Origin: JAAYCI01 sp031548875 | GTDB lineage: Bacteria; Bacillota; Clostridia; Oscillospirales; Ruminococcaceae | Assembly: GCA_031548875.1 (NCBI GenBank) | Contig: JAVBQQ010000006.1 | Coordinates: forward strand, 11,454 to 75,453 | DNA length: 64,000 bases | Direction of reading: 5' to 3' | Shown here: piece after piece, positions 8,315 to 16,378 of the stretch | Position numbering within the stretch: the first letter of the stretch is position 1 | Layout: each line of letters opens with the position of its first letter | Translations under genes and position numbers: made by a program | Notes under the pieces: generated by a model | What the model was told of the DNA's origin: nothing | Databases searched by the model: none | What the model saw: the letters and a program-made list of their open reading frames with translations, nothing else

Positions 8315-9214
8315 ATGGACAAACCGGTTCTCAATTTCTACAATACACTCTACGAGCGTCCCACCGTGGAATTGACCGGCTTCGCCAAGCGGCACACGCT
8401 GGAGGGCCACCTGATGGCTTACCTGAATTATGGCGGCGCCACCAGCAGTGCAAAGGACGCGTTGGCCGAAGGCATGCTGGCCCTTGCTGTGGAAAGCGGC
8501 AGCCTGCGCCCCGGCCAACCGGTGGTGGAGGCCTCTTCGGGCACCTTTGCGGTGGCGCTTACCATCGCCGCCGTGCACAGCGGCCACCCCGTCCATCTGG
8601 TGATGCCGGGCAACGTATCTCCCGAACGGCAGAACGCCTTCACCGAGCTGGGGGCGCAGGTGGTCACCTCCAATTATGTGTACGGGCGCTCGGGTACCCT
8701 GCAGCGCGCCGAGCGGCTTGCAGAGGAGATCGGTGGCTATTTCGTGAATTATTTTTCCAACGATTCAAACCCCGAGTACCACCGCCGGGTGACCGGCCCG
8801 GCTATCCTGCGCGCCATGCAGGGCGACATCACCGCCGTGGTGGCGGGCGTGGGCAGCGGCGGCACCATCACCGGTGTGGGCGAGTACCTGAAAGCCTGGG
8901 CCGGCAACGTGTGGACGGTGGCCGTGCAACCCTTCGAAAGCCAGAGCCTGACGGGCGGGTTTTCGGGCAAGCACGGCATCGCGGGCATCGGCCCCGGGTT
9001 TGTGCCGGACAACTACAACCCCTACATTGTGGACGAGGTGATCAGCGTGACGACGGGTGACGCAAAGACCGCCGCGCGCGAGGTACTGGCCACCGACGCC
9101 GTGCCCGCCTCGGCCAGCTGCGGCGCCGTATTGTGCGCCGCCAGGCAGGTGATGGCGCGCCGGCCCGGCGGACGAGTACTGTGTATCTTCAACGGCATGA
9201 GCGTGTATGAATAG
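8315..9214 (+). CDS. PLP-dependent cysteine synthase family protein
   Basis: A 299-aa fold-type II PLP enzyme. Lys47 in TSSAKDAL occupies the Schiff-base position. The loop EASSGTFAVALT replaces the usual TSGNTG substrate loop, and GVGSGGTITGVGEYL is the phosphate-binding glycine loop. Family members make cysteine from O-acetylserine and sulfide or carry out related beta-replacement. The changed substrate loop and the missing NP-SVKDR consensus mean the true substrate may differ from that of CysK. A good promoter lies upstream and a strong terminator downstream, so it is a single-gene unit. Confidence 0.85.
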   Translation: MDKPVLNFYNTLYERPTVELTGFAKRHTLEGHLMAYLNYGGATSSAKDALAEGMLALAVESGSLRPGQPVVEASSGTFAVALTIAAVHSGHPVHLVMPGNVSPERQNAFTELGAQVVTSNYVYGRSGTLQRAERLAEEIGGYFVNYFSNDSNPEYHRRVTGPAILRAMQGDITAVVAGVGSGGTITGVGEYLKAWAGNVWTVAVQPFESQSLTGGFSGKHGIAGIGPGFVPDNYNPYIVDEVISVTTGDAKTAAREVLATDAVPASASCGAVLCAARQVMARRPGGRVLCIFNGMSVYE

Positions 9215-9231
9215 TTGAGCGGAAACGGCAG

Positions 9232-9269
9232 ACCCGCCGGGGACATCCCCCGGCGGGTTTCGTTTTTTT
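9232..9269 (+). terminator. Rho-independent terminator after the cysteine-synthase-like gene
   Basis: Stem ACCCGCCGGGG (9232-9242) pairs with CCCCGGCGGGT ending at 9258, followed by TTCGTTTTTTTG. Confidence 0.88.
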
Positions 9270-9290
9270 GTTGTTTTTGCCCCGTGGCCG

Positions 9291-10697
9291 TTATTCCAGC
9301 TGGATGGCCCGCTCGCTGGCCCCGGAGTCCTTGCCCATGTTGCGCATCTCCCGGTAAACCAGCACCAGCGCCAGCACGGTGGAGGCCGTGTCTGCAATGG
9401 GGGCTGAATACATAACGCCGTCGATGCCCCAAAAAAGCGGGAAGATGAGGATGAGCGGCAGAAAGAAGATGATCTGCCGGGTGAGGGCAATGAAGATGCC
9501 CTTGATGGGCTTGCCGATGGAGGTGAAGAAATTGGCCGTTACAGGGTGCAGCCCAATGAGGAAAAACGCCAACATGAAGATGTGGTAGTACCGCTCGGCA
9601 AAGGCGAAATAGTCCGCGCTTCCCTCGCCGAACAGGCCGATGATCTGCCGCGGGAAAAGCTGGAAGATGATCCACCCGCTGCAGGACACCACCATCCCCG
9701 CAATGGCGGCCAGCTTCCAGGCTTTTTTCACCCTGTCGTACTGGCGGGCGCCGTAGTTGAACCCCACGATGGGCTGGCTGCCCTGCGAGATACCGATGAT
9801 GAAGGCCATGAACAGGATATTCACCTTGGTGATGATGCCGGCCACGGCCAGCGGCACGTCGGCGCCGTAGTGGCTCTGCTCGCCGTAAAAGGTGAGTGTG
9901 TTGTTGAGGGCGATCTGCACGACGGCCATGGATATCTGGTTGAAGAAGCCGGCGAGCCCCAGCGCCAGCAGGCGCTTTGCGATGGGCATGGTGGGGCGGA
10001 AATAGTCCCGGCGGAACTGCGCGTGCTTGAAGCGGAACAGGTAACGGAAGCAGAGCAGGGCCGACACCACCTGCCCGATGACCGTGGCCCAGGCTGCCCC
10101 GGCCATGCCCCAGCCAAAGCCGAAGATGAACAGCGGATCCAGCACCGTGTTGATGGCAGCGCCTGTCAGCATACAGGCCATCGCATAGGTGGGGCTGCCG
10201 TCCGAGCGGATGAGGCCGCTGAAACCGGTGGAGAAGATGAGGAAGGGAAAGCCGAAGGCCGTGATGCGGACGTAACTGAGCGCATACGGCATGACGGAGG
10301 GCGTTGCGCCGAACGCCGCCGTGATGGGCCGCAGGAACACCTGCACCACAAGCATCAGGCCCACCCCGAACACGACCATGAGCGAGACGGCGCAAGCCGC
10401 AAAACGGGCGGCCTTTTCCTTTTCGCCCGCGCCCTGTGCGATGTTGAAGGTGGACGCGCCGCCCAGCCCCACCAGCAGAGCGGTAGCCGTGCACAGCGTG
10501 ACGAGCGGAAAGGCCACGTTGGTGGCCGCGTTGCCCAGCATACCCACGCCCTGGCCGATAAAGAACTGATCCACGATATTATACAGCGCCCCCACCAGCA
10601 GGCTGATGACGCTGGGGACGGCAAATTTGACGAGCAGCTTGCCGATGCGCTCGTACCCCAGGGGGTTTTGCATCGCCGCACTCTGCTGGGTATCCAT
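9291..10697 (-). CDS. MATE family multidrug/Na+ antiporter
   Basis: A 468-aa polytopic protein with about 12 hydrophobic segments in two homologous halves, as in MatE proteins. The N-terminal LLVKFAVPSVISLLVGALYN and VDQFFIGQGVGMLGNAATNV are typical MATE helix 1-2 sequences. Cation-driven export of organic compounds is the family role; the substrate is not predictable. The start at 10697 is preceded by AGAAGG at 8 nt; an upstream in-frame ATG at 10778 has no such site. It is convergent with the cysteine-synthase-like gene and divergent from the BTAD regulator. Confidence 0.92.
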   Translation of the reverse strand: MDTQQSAAMQNPLGYERIGKLLVKFAVPSVISLLVGALYNIVDQFFIGQGVGMLGNAATNVAFPLVTLCTATALLVGLGGASTFNIAQGAGEKEKAARFAACAVSLMVVFGVGLMLVVQVFLRPITAAFGATPSVMPYALSYVRITAFGFPFLIFSTGFSGLIRSDGSPTYAMACMLTGAAINTVLDPLFIFGFGWGMAGAAWATVIGQVVSALLCFRYLFRFKHAQFRRDYFRPTMPIAKRLLALGLAGFFNQISMAVVQIALNNTLTFYGEQSHYGADVPLAVAGIITKVNILFMAFIIGISQGSQPIVGFNYGARQYDRVKKAWKLAAIAGMVVSCSGWIIFQLFPRQIIGLFGEGSADYFAFAERYYHIFMLAFFLIGLHPVTANFFTSIGKPIKGIFIALTRQIIFFLPLILIFPLFWGIDGVMYSAPIADTASTVLALVLVYREMRNMGKDSGASERAIQLE

Positions 10698-10928
10698 TTC
10701 AAAACCTTCTTTGCCCATAAAAATCCACACCTGGTGCCCAGATGCTCTATTATCCATAGTAAACTTCCTGAAAAGCAATTACAAGTCTTTTGCCGTGAGG
10801 GGGAAGGTGTCAATCAACACAAATAGATGGAATTCCGTCCTGGTTTGTGGTAACATTGATAGTAATACACCGAGACGGTTCCGGCGCCCGGCACACCCGC
10901 CGGGCAGGGCAAGGAAGGGGCACTGGGT

Positions 10929-12191
10929 ATGGCAAAAAAAGCTGTCACCACGAACAAGATCGACATAGAGGAAACCACCGTTCTGCCTGCCGCATCCCAA
11001 AGCTGCCGGGTGGAGGTTTTTCTGCTTGGGAAGTTCGACATCACCGTGGACGGCGTGTCGGTGCTGCAGTACCTGCCCGGTGCGTCCAAGAGCGTGCATC
11101 TGCTCAAGTTCCTCATCCTCAACCGCACGCGGCCCGTTTCCATCGTGGACCTCACCGACGCCTTCTGGGCGGAGGAACGCATCGCCAACCCCGAAAACGC
11201 ACTGAAGACGATGATCAGCCGCACGCGGGCCAGCCTTGCCAAGGCAGACCCCGCCCTGCGCAACTGCATCGTGGCCATCAAGGGCGCCTACTGCTGGAAT
11301 CCCGACCTGCCCTGCAACGTGGACGTGGAGGAGTTCGAACAACTGTGCAGCAGCCTGATGGCCACGCCGGCCTTTGGCGACGAGCAGCGCGAAGCCTACT
11401 TCCGCCTTTTGAGCGTATACCAGGGCGACCTTGCCCCCTCGTCCAGCGGGGAGGAAGGCATGGCCACGCGCAGCCTGTTTTTACACAACCTCTACCTGAA
11501 GACCGTGCACCGCTTCATCGAGCACCTGAAGACGGCGGGCGACGACGAGATGGTCATCCACGTCTGCCGTATCGCCATCGATATCGACGCCTTCGACGAG
11601 GGGCTGAACATGGAGCTGATGGGCGCCCTGAAGCGCCTGGGCCGCAACAACGTGGCGCTGAGCCAGTACAACCACGTCACCGAGCTGTATTACAAATACC
11701 TGGGCATCGAGCCCAGCGAGCGCATGCTGAACTTCTACAAGGAGCTGATCAAGAGCGACCTTGCCGCCAAGGCGGACATTGGCACCATACGCGAGACACT
11801 GTTGCAGAGCGAGGTGCTGGGCGGGGCGTTCGTGTGCGACTTCTCCATCTTCCGCGACATCTACCAGCTGCAGGTGCGCAACCTGGAGCGCTCGGAGAGC
11901 GAGATGTATCTCGTGCTCATCACAGTAGAGAACCGCATGGGCGAAACGTTCGAACCATTCGTGCTGGACGCCGTGATGCACGACCTGATGGCCTCCCTGC
12001 AGGCCACGCTGCGCAAGGGGGATTCCATCTCGCGGTATTCTTCCTCCCAGTTTGCCGTGCTGCTGCCCATGCGCAGCAAGAATGGGCGCGACGTGGTGTT
12101 CGAGCGCATCCGCAAACTTTTCTACAAAAAGCACATCAACAGCAATATCATGCTCACCTTCCAGCTGGAAGCCGTGCGTGCGGACGACTGA
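10929..12191 (+). CDS. BTAD-type transcriptional regulator with degenerate GGDEF domain
   Basis: A 420-aa protein. Residues about 30-110 are an OmpR-like winged helix (VFLLGKFDITVDGVSV, then KTMISRTRASLAK). Residues 115-270 are a helical bacterial transcriptional activation domain (VDVEEFEQL to SQYNHVTELYYKYLG). The C-terminus (about 290-420) has the shape of a GGDEF domain, but the signature reads RYSSSQFAVLLP instead of R-GGDEF-AVLLP, so cyclase activity is not expected. It may sense a nucleotide or simply dimerise (inference). It is divergent from the MATE gene, with a strong terminator downstream. Confidence 0.82.
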   Translation: MAKKAVTTNKIDIEETTVLPAASQSCRVEVFLLGKFDITVDGVSVLQYLPGASKSVHLLKFLILNRTRPVSIVDLTDAFWAEERIANPENALKTMISRTRASLAKADPALRNCIVAIKGAYCWNPDLPCNVDVEEFEQLCSSLMATPAFGDEQREAYFRLLSVYQGDLAPSSSGEEGMATRSLFLHNLYLKTVHRFIEHLKTAGDDEMVIHVCRIAIDIDAFDEGLNMELMGALKRLGRNNVALSQYNHVTELYYKYLGIEPSERMLNFYKELIKSDLAAKADIGTIRETLLQSEVLGGAFVCDFSIFRDIYQLQVRNLERSESEMYLVLITVENRMGETFEPFVLDAVMHDLMASLQATLRKGDSISRYSSSQFAVLLPMRSKNGRDVVFERIRKLFYKKHINSNIMLTFQLEAVRADD

Positions 12192-12204
12192 AGAAGAACA
12201 GCAC

Positions 12205-12231
12205 CGCCCCCGCAAAGCGGGGGCGATTTTT
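12205..12231 (+). terminator. Terminator after the BTAD regulator
   Basis: CGCCCCCGC (12205-12213) and GCGGGGGCG (12217-12225) form a 9-bp stem with an AAA loop, followed by ATTTTT. Confidence 0.85.
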
Positions 12232-12249
12232 GACGGGGAGGGACGAAAG

Positions 12250-13572
12250 ATGCAGCAATTAGCGGACAGGGTCGAGTGGTTCCTGCGCGAGCGGGGGATG
12301 GATCTCGTGGCTTTCGCCGACCTTGCGGGCCTGCCCAATGCGCAGGGCTTCCCGCGGGGCGTTGCCGTGGGCGTGGCGCTGGAGCGCGAGGTGGTGGCCC
12401 CACTTCTCGACGCCCCCACACCGGCCTATTATGACGCCTACCGTGAGCTATACGCCCTGCTGGACGAGACTGTGGAGGCCTGCGCCGAACTGCTGCGCGG
12501 CATGGGCTACACGGCCATGGCCCAAAGCCGTGCCAACCTGATCGTCGACGCGAACAACAGCACCCCCCTGCCAAACAAGACGGTGGCCGTGCGCGCGGGG
12601 ATGGGATGGATCGGCCGGTGCGCGCTTTTGGTTACAGAGCCCTACGGCAGTGCGGTGCGCATCTCCTCGCTACTCACAGACGCGCCGCTTCCCGTGGCCG
12701 CCTCGAGTGACAGTCGCAACGCAACTTCAGATGCCCGGTGCGTGTTTGAGGATGGCGGAACCGGGTGTGACGGGATAAGCACGGTGCAGGACGCTACCGC
12801 ACCCCGGTGCGGCAGCTGCACCGCCTGTGTGGAGAACTGCCCCGGCGCCGCCGTGAAGGGCCCGCTGTGGAGCGCGTCGGCCGGGCGAGACGCAATCTTT
12901 GATGCAGCCGCATGCAGGGAGACGGCCAGTGCCCGCGCGCGGCAGTACCTCCCCGGCGTGGAGCAGGAGATCTCCCTCTGTGGGCGGTGCATCGCCGTAT
13001 GCCCATACACGAAGCGCTACCTGGATGCCGGGCGCGGTGCGGAGATCGAAGCGTTCTGGCAGCGGTTCCTGCGCGGGAGCTCCGCCGCCGCAGAAACCTG
13101 GCAAACCGGCGCCACGCGACGGTCTGAGAGCGGCGGAACCGGGTGCGACGAAACAAGCGGGGTAGAGACCGCCGCCCCCGCCTGCTACGACGTGTTTGCC
13201 TTTGGCAGCAATGCGCGCATGGCGGATGAGTTGCTTGCACTGGTGCTGGATGGGCGCAAGCGTGCCACCTGCTCGGCCATGGCCGCCTACCGCGCCGAAA
13301 ACCGCCGCACGCCCCGCGCGGGGGATCTTTCCATCGTGACCGACGGGGCGGGAAAACCCGCCTGTGTTATACGCACGACGGCCACCCGGATGCTGCCCTT
13401 TAACGAGGTGGACTGGGATCTATGCAAACGCGAGGGAGAGGATGAGGATCTCCTTTCCTGGCAGGAGGGACACAAGCGCTTTTTCAACGAGGAGGGCGCC
13501 CGGCTGGGCTACGCATTCGACCCCGAGATGGCTGTGCTGTTCGAGGATTTCGAGGTGGTGTGGCCGGTGTGA
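12250..13572 (+). CDS. QueG-like 4Fe-4S protein fused to an ASCH domain
   Basis: A 440-aa protein; the ATG at 12250 follows GGGGAGG. Residues 1-275 resemble epoxyqueuosine reductase: PLPNKTVAVRAGMGWIGR, LLTDAPLPV, then two clusters CGSCTACVENCPGAA and CGRCIAVCPYTKRYL. It is shorter than true QueG and lacks its C-terminal HEAT part. Residues about 310-440 are an ASCH (PUA-like) domain: FAFGSNARMADELL, GRKRATCS and SWQEGHKRFF, as in RNA-linked or N4-acetylcytidine amidohydrolase proteins. Two copies of the dispersed coding repeat interrupt it: residues about 162-184 inside the first cluster region, and residues about 278-309 in the linker. A role in tRNA or nucleoside chemistry is plausible but unproven. 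Confidence 0.8.
   Translation: MQQLADRVEWFLRERGMDLVAFADLAGLPNAQGFPRGVAVGVALEREVVAPLLDAPTPAYYDAYRELYALLDETVEACAELLRGMGYTAMAQSRANLIVDANNSTPLPNKTVAVRAGMGWIGRCALLVTEPYGSAVRISSLLTDAPLPVAASSDSRNATSDARCVFEDGGTGCDGISTVQDATAPRCGSCTACVENCPGAAVKGPLWSASAGRDAIFDAAACRETASARARQYLPGVEQEISLCGRCIAVCPYTKRYLDAGRGAEIEAFWQRFLRGSSAAAETWQTGATRRSESGGTGCDETSGVETAAPACYDVFAFGSNARMADELLALVLDGRKRATCSAMAAYRAENRRTPRAGDLSIVTDGAGKPACVIRTTATRMLPFNEVDWDLCKREGEDEDLLSWQEGHKRFFNEEGARLGYAFDPEMAVLFEDFEVVWPV
12734..12811 (+). repeat. Dispersed coding repeat, copy A (QueG-like gene)
   Basis: In-frame insert containing GCGTGTTTGAGGATGGCGG and GGCGGAACCGGGTGTGACG. It is flanked by CCCGGTGCG at 12734-12742 and 12803-12811, exactly 69 bp apart (23 codons). 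Collapsing one unit joins ARC directly to GSCTACVENCP, the normal cluster spacing of the family. Confidence 0.8.
13082..13176 (+). repeat. Dispersed coding repeat, copy B (QueG/ASCH linker)
   Basis: Contains GGCAAACCG, then GGTCTGAGAGCGGCGGAACC, then GGTGCGACGAAACAAGCGGGG. It aligns base for base with copy A from GAG onward. CCGCCGCC at 13082-13089 and 13169-13176 flank it at a distance of 87 bp (29 codons). It forms the whole linker between the iron-sulfur and ASCH domains. Confidence 0.75.
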
Positions 13573-13590
13573 GGCCACCGGATACAAGAA

Positions 13591-13617
13591 CAGCCCCCTG
13601 CAAAGGGGGCTGTTTTG
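13591..13617 (+). terminator. Terminator after the QueG/ASCH gene
   Basis: CAGCCCCC (13591-13598) pairs with GGGGGCTG (13605-13612), followed by TTTTG. It lies between convergent genes and may work weakly in both directions. Confidence 0.8.
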
Positions 13618-13626
13618 TTGATTGAT

Positions 13627-15486
13627 TCAGGATGCGGGGTCCGGCTCGTAGAAGGTGAAACCGTTCTTGCCCGCGGTTTTTGCCGCACGGGAGGCAAGGT
13701 CCGCCTTTACGATGAGCTCCTCGATGGTCACGGCATCCTGCGGGAAGCGGGAAACGCCGATGGATGCCCCGATGAGTACATCCTTCACGCACAGGCGGGC
13801 CACCTGGCGGTTCATCTCCACGCACACGTCAGCTGGAGCGTGGCGCCCGGGCAGCAGCACCACGAACTCGTCGCCGCCCACCCGCGCGAGGATGGCGTCC
13901 GGCGGCAGCATTTCCTGTATCGTTTTCACCACCAGCTTGAGCGCCTCGTCGCCATAGTCGTGCCCATAGTTGTCGTTGATCTTCTTGAAATTGTCCAGGT
14001 CGATGTACAACGTTGCAAAATCCGACCCGCTCTCGCGTGCGGCGCCGATGACGTCTGCGGACAGCTGGATGAGGTACATGCGGTTGAAGATGCCCGTGAG
14101 GTAGTCGTGCCGGGCGAAGAAGAGCGTCTGGGCCTCGGCCTCCTTGCGCTCGGTGATATCGGACAGGGTGCCGCCGCCCACCCAATTGTCACCGTTATAC
14201 TCAAACTTGACGCGCAGCGAAACCCATTGGGCGGCGTCAGGGTCGGTGAGCAGGAACTCGGCATTGAAGGCCGTTTCCTCCTCCTGGCCGAAGCAGGCGG
14301 CAAAGGCGCGCACCTCGGCATGGTGCTTGGGATGCACCTTGCCAAGCAGCATGGCTTCCAGCTCCTTCAGCTCGAACCGTTTTTTGTGCGGCAGGTGGAA
14401 CAGCTGGCAGAACCGCTCGGACAACACCAGCTTGCCGGTGCGCCGCGAGTAGTACAGGATGCCGTCGTTGGCGCCGTCCACCGCAGCCGAGAACTGCTCC
14501 TTCGCCTCCTCCAGCGACGCGAAGGTGCGCGAAAGCTCCTCCGAGGTGCGGGCGTAGCGCCGGTTGATGTGCAGGATGTACAGCACGATGAGGAAGAGCA
14601 CCAGGATGGCGCCCGCGCTCACCAGCATAATGTTGCGGGTGCGGGCCGCCTCGCTTGCCAGAAACTCCTCACTGTGCTTTTGGAAATGGCGCAGGTAAAA
14701 CGTCTCCAGCTCGCCGTCCCGCTTCATCTTGGCAATCTGCTCGTTTATGGTGGCGTGCAGTTCGGTGAGGTCGGGGCGGATGAGCAGCCCCACCGGCACT
14801 TCGATGCAGGTCTCCTCGTGGAAATAGGGCGGCGAAAAATGGCTGGCGCGCGCGATGTAGTAGTTGACGATCTCCCGTTCCTCGAACCAGATGTCGATGT
14901 CGCCGTCTACAAGGGCCTGGGCCGCTTCCTCGTAGCGCTCGTAGATGACATAGTCCGTAACGCCCAGCTGGGTGACAAGATAGTTGTATGGATACTTCTT
15001 GTTCACGATGCCGATCTTGTGCTTGAAATATTCCTCCGCATCCAGCTGCTGGTCGGAAAAGCTTTGCAGCGTGACGGCGCCCCAGTTGAACTCGTACACC
15101 GGGTCGCTGAGCAGCATATACTCCTGTGTGGCGGGCGTGATGACACGCCAGCCGAAGATATCAATGGATTTGTCCTTGGCCAGTTCCTCCAGATTGTCGA
15201 TGGCAAGGTCTTGGAACTGGTAATCCAGCTCGTACTTCGTATCTGCAAAGATACGGGTGTTCACGTCGATCTCGTAGCCAAAATAACCCTCGTCGGTCTC
15301 CACGCGGAAGGGAGCAAACTCGAAATCGGCCGCATAGACGACGCGGAACTTGTTCTCCGGCGGGGTGGTCTCTTGGGTGCCGGCCGCCTGCACACAGCCG
15401 GAAAGCATTGAAAAAGCGCACAAAAGCAGGGCCGCGATGCATACCGTCGCACACCGCCCCCTCACCTTCGGCGCCCCCACACCCAT
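13627..15486 (-). CDS. Sensor diguanylate cyclase: periplasmic-binding domain, PAS, GGDEF
   Basis: A 619-aa membrane protein. A lipoprotein-like leader ends in SMLSGC, then an SBP_bac_3 solute-binding domain (about 45-270) faces outward. One helix follows at about 283-303 (SAGAILVLFLIVLYILHI), then a PAS domain (about 330-440) and a GGDEF domain (about 450-619) with the intact signature RVGGDEFVVLLPG. It should make cyclic di-GMP in response to an external small molecule such as an amino acid. No RxxD inhibitory site precedes GGDEF. Start 15486 follows AAGGAGGG at 8 nt. It lies 26 bp after the pyrophosphatase gene and is probably co-transcribed; the cyclase releases pyrophosphate, so the pairing makes sense. 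Confidence 0.92.
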   Translation of the reverse strand: MGVGAPKVRGRCATVCIAALLLCAFSMLSGCVQAAGTQETTPPENKFRVVYAADFEFAPFRVETDEGYFGYEIDVNTRIFADTKYELDYQFQDLAIDNLEELAKDKSIDIFGWRVITPATQEYMLLSDPVYEFNWGAVTLQSFSDQQLDAEEYFKHKIGIVNKKYPYNYLVTQLGVTDYVIYERYEEAAQALVDGDIDIWFEEREIVNYYIARASHFSPPYFHEETCIEVPVGLLIRPDLTELHATINEQIAKMKRDGELETFYLRHFQKHSEEFLASEAARTRNIMLVSAGAILVLFLIVLYILHINRRYARTSEELSRTFASLEEAKEQFSAAVDGANDGILYYSRRTGKLVLSERFCQLFHLPHKKRFELKELEAMLLGKVHPKHHAEVRAFAACFGQEEETAFNAEFLLTDPDAAQWVSLRVKFEYNGDNWVGGGTLSDITERKEAEAQTLFFARHDYLTGIFNRMYLIQLSADVIGAARESGSDFATLYIDLDNFKKINDNYGHDYGDEALKLVVKTIQEMLPPDAILARVGGDEFVVLLPGRHAPADVCVEMNRQVARLCVKDVLIGASIGVSRFPQDAVTIEELIVKADLASRAAKTAGKNGFTFYEPDPAS

Positions 15487-15512
15487 GGGTATTTCCCTCC
15501 TTGCCGTTTGCG

Positions 15513-16055
15513 TTACTGCCGCTGACGGCAGAAATCTTCGATGTAGGTCTCAAGCGCTTTGCGGATGGTCTCCTGCGCGATCTCCGGGCCTTGTTCGTCG
15601 TCCACCACCGTCTCCTTGCCTTCCAGGCTTTTGTACACGGTGAAAAAGTGGCGCATCTCGCTGATGACATGGCTGGGCAGCTCACTGATGCTCTTGTACT
15701 CGCTGTAGGTGGGGTCGCTGAACGGCACGGCGATGATCTTTTCATCCATGCGGCCACTGTCCATCATCGTGATCATGCCGATGGGATAGCAGCGCACCAG
15801 GCTGAGCGGATACAGGTTCTCACTGCACAACACCAGCACGTCCAGCGGGTCGCCGTCGTCGGCGTAGGTGCGCGGGATAAACCCATAGTTGGCCGGGTAA
15901 TGGGTGGAGGTGTGCAGGATGCGGTCCAAGATCAGGGCGCCGGTTTCCTTGTCCAGCTCGTACTTGGTCTTGGAACCCTTCTCGATCTCTATGACCGCCA
16001 TGAAATCGTGCGGGTGTATGCGTTTGGGGCTCATATCGTGCCAAATATTTGCCAT
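15513..16055 (-). CDS. ppa: Inorganic pyrophosphatase, family I
   Basis: A 180-aa soluble enzyme hydrolysing pyrophosphate to phosphate. The family I signature appears as DGDPLDVLV, with further active-site regions YPANYGFIPRTYADD and KYELDKETG. Start 16055 is chosen because AAAGGAA lies 6 nt upstream and it gives the usual ~180-aa length; an upstream ATG at 16103 lacks an RBS. It precedes the diguanylate cyclase on the same strand. Confidence 0.93.
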   Translation of the reverse strand: MANIWHDMSPKRIHPHDFMAVIEIEKGSKTKYELDKETGALILDRILHTSTHYPANYGFIPRTYADDGDPLDVLVLCSENLYPLSLVRCYPIGMITMMDSGRMDEKIIAVPFSDPTYSEYKSISELPSHVISEMRHFFTVYKSLEGKETVVDDEQGPEIAQETIRKALETYIEDFCRQRQ

Positions 16056-16378
16056 CAGTTCGTTCCTTTCGTCCCATTTTATACTCTTGCAAAGCAACGG
16101 CAAGACGGATATGCCGCCTCAAAGGGCGGGGTATCACATGCCCTCGGCACGCAGGGCGCGGGGCAGGCGGTGACCGGTACTGTCAGTTTCCTGCATTCTA
16201 CCATGTGTTTTGCTAAAATACAAGGCGGGTAGATTTTTGCAAATTTTTCGCGTGTTTGTGGAGCAATGGCAAACGTCGGCCTCATCCTTTTCTTGCCTTT
16301 TAGGGTGCAAGAAGGTAGTATAGAAGCGTATAGACATCGCGTGATCGGTCAACCCGGCGCGCGAAGAGGGAGGCTACG
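16056..16378. other. Divergent intergenic region with a plus-strand promoter
   Basis: A 323-bp gap between ppa (leftward) and the zinc-ribbon gene (rightward). TTGCCT at 16293-16298 and TAGTAT at 16316-16321 (17-bp spacer) are a plausible rightward promoter. A leftward promoter for ppa must also lie here but was not resolved. No small gene is convincing. Confidence 0.5.
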
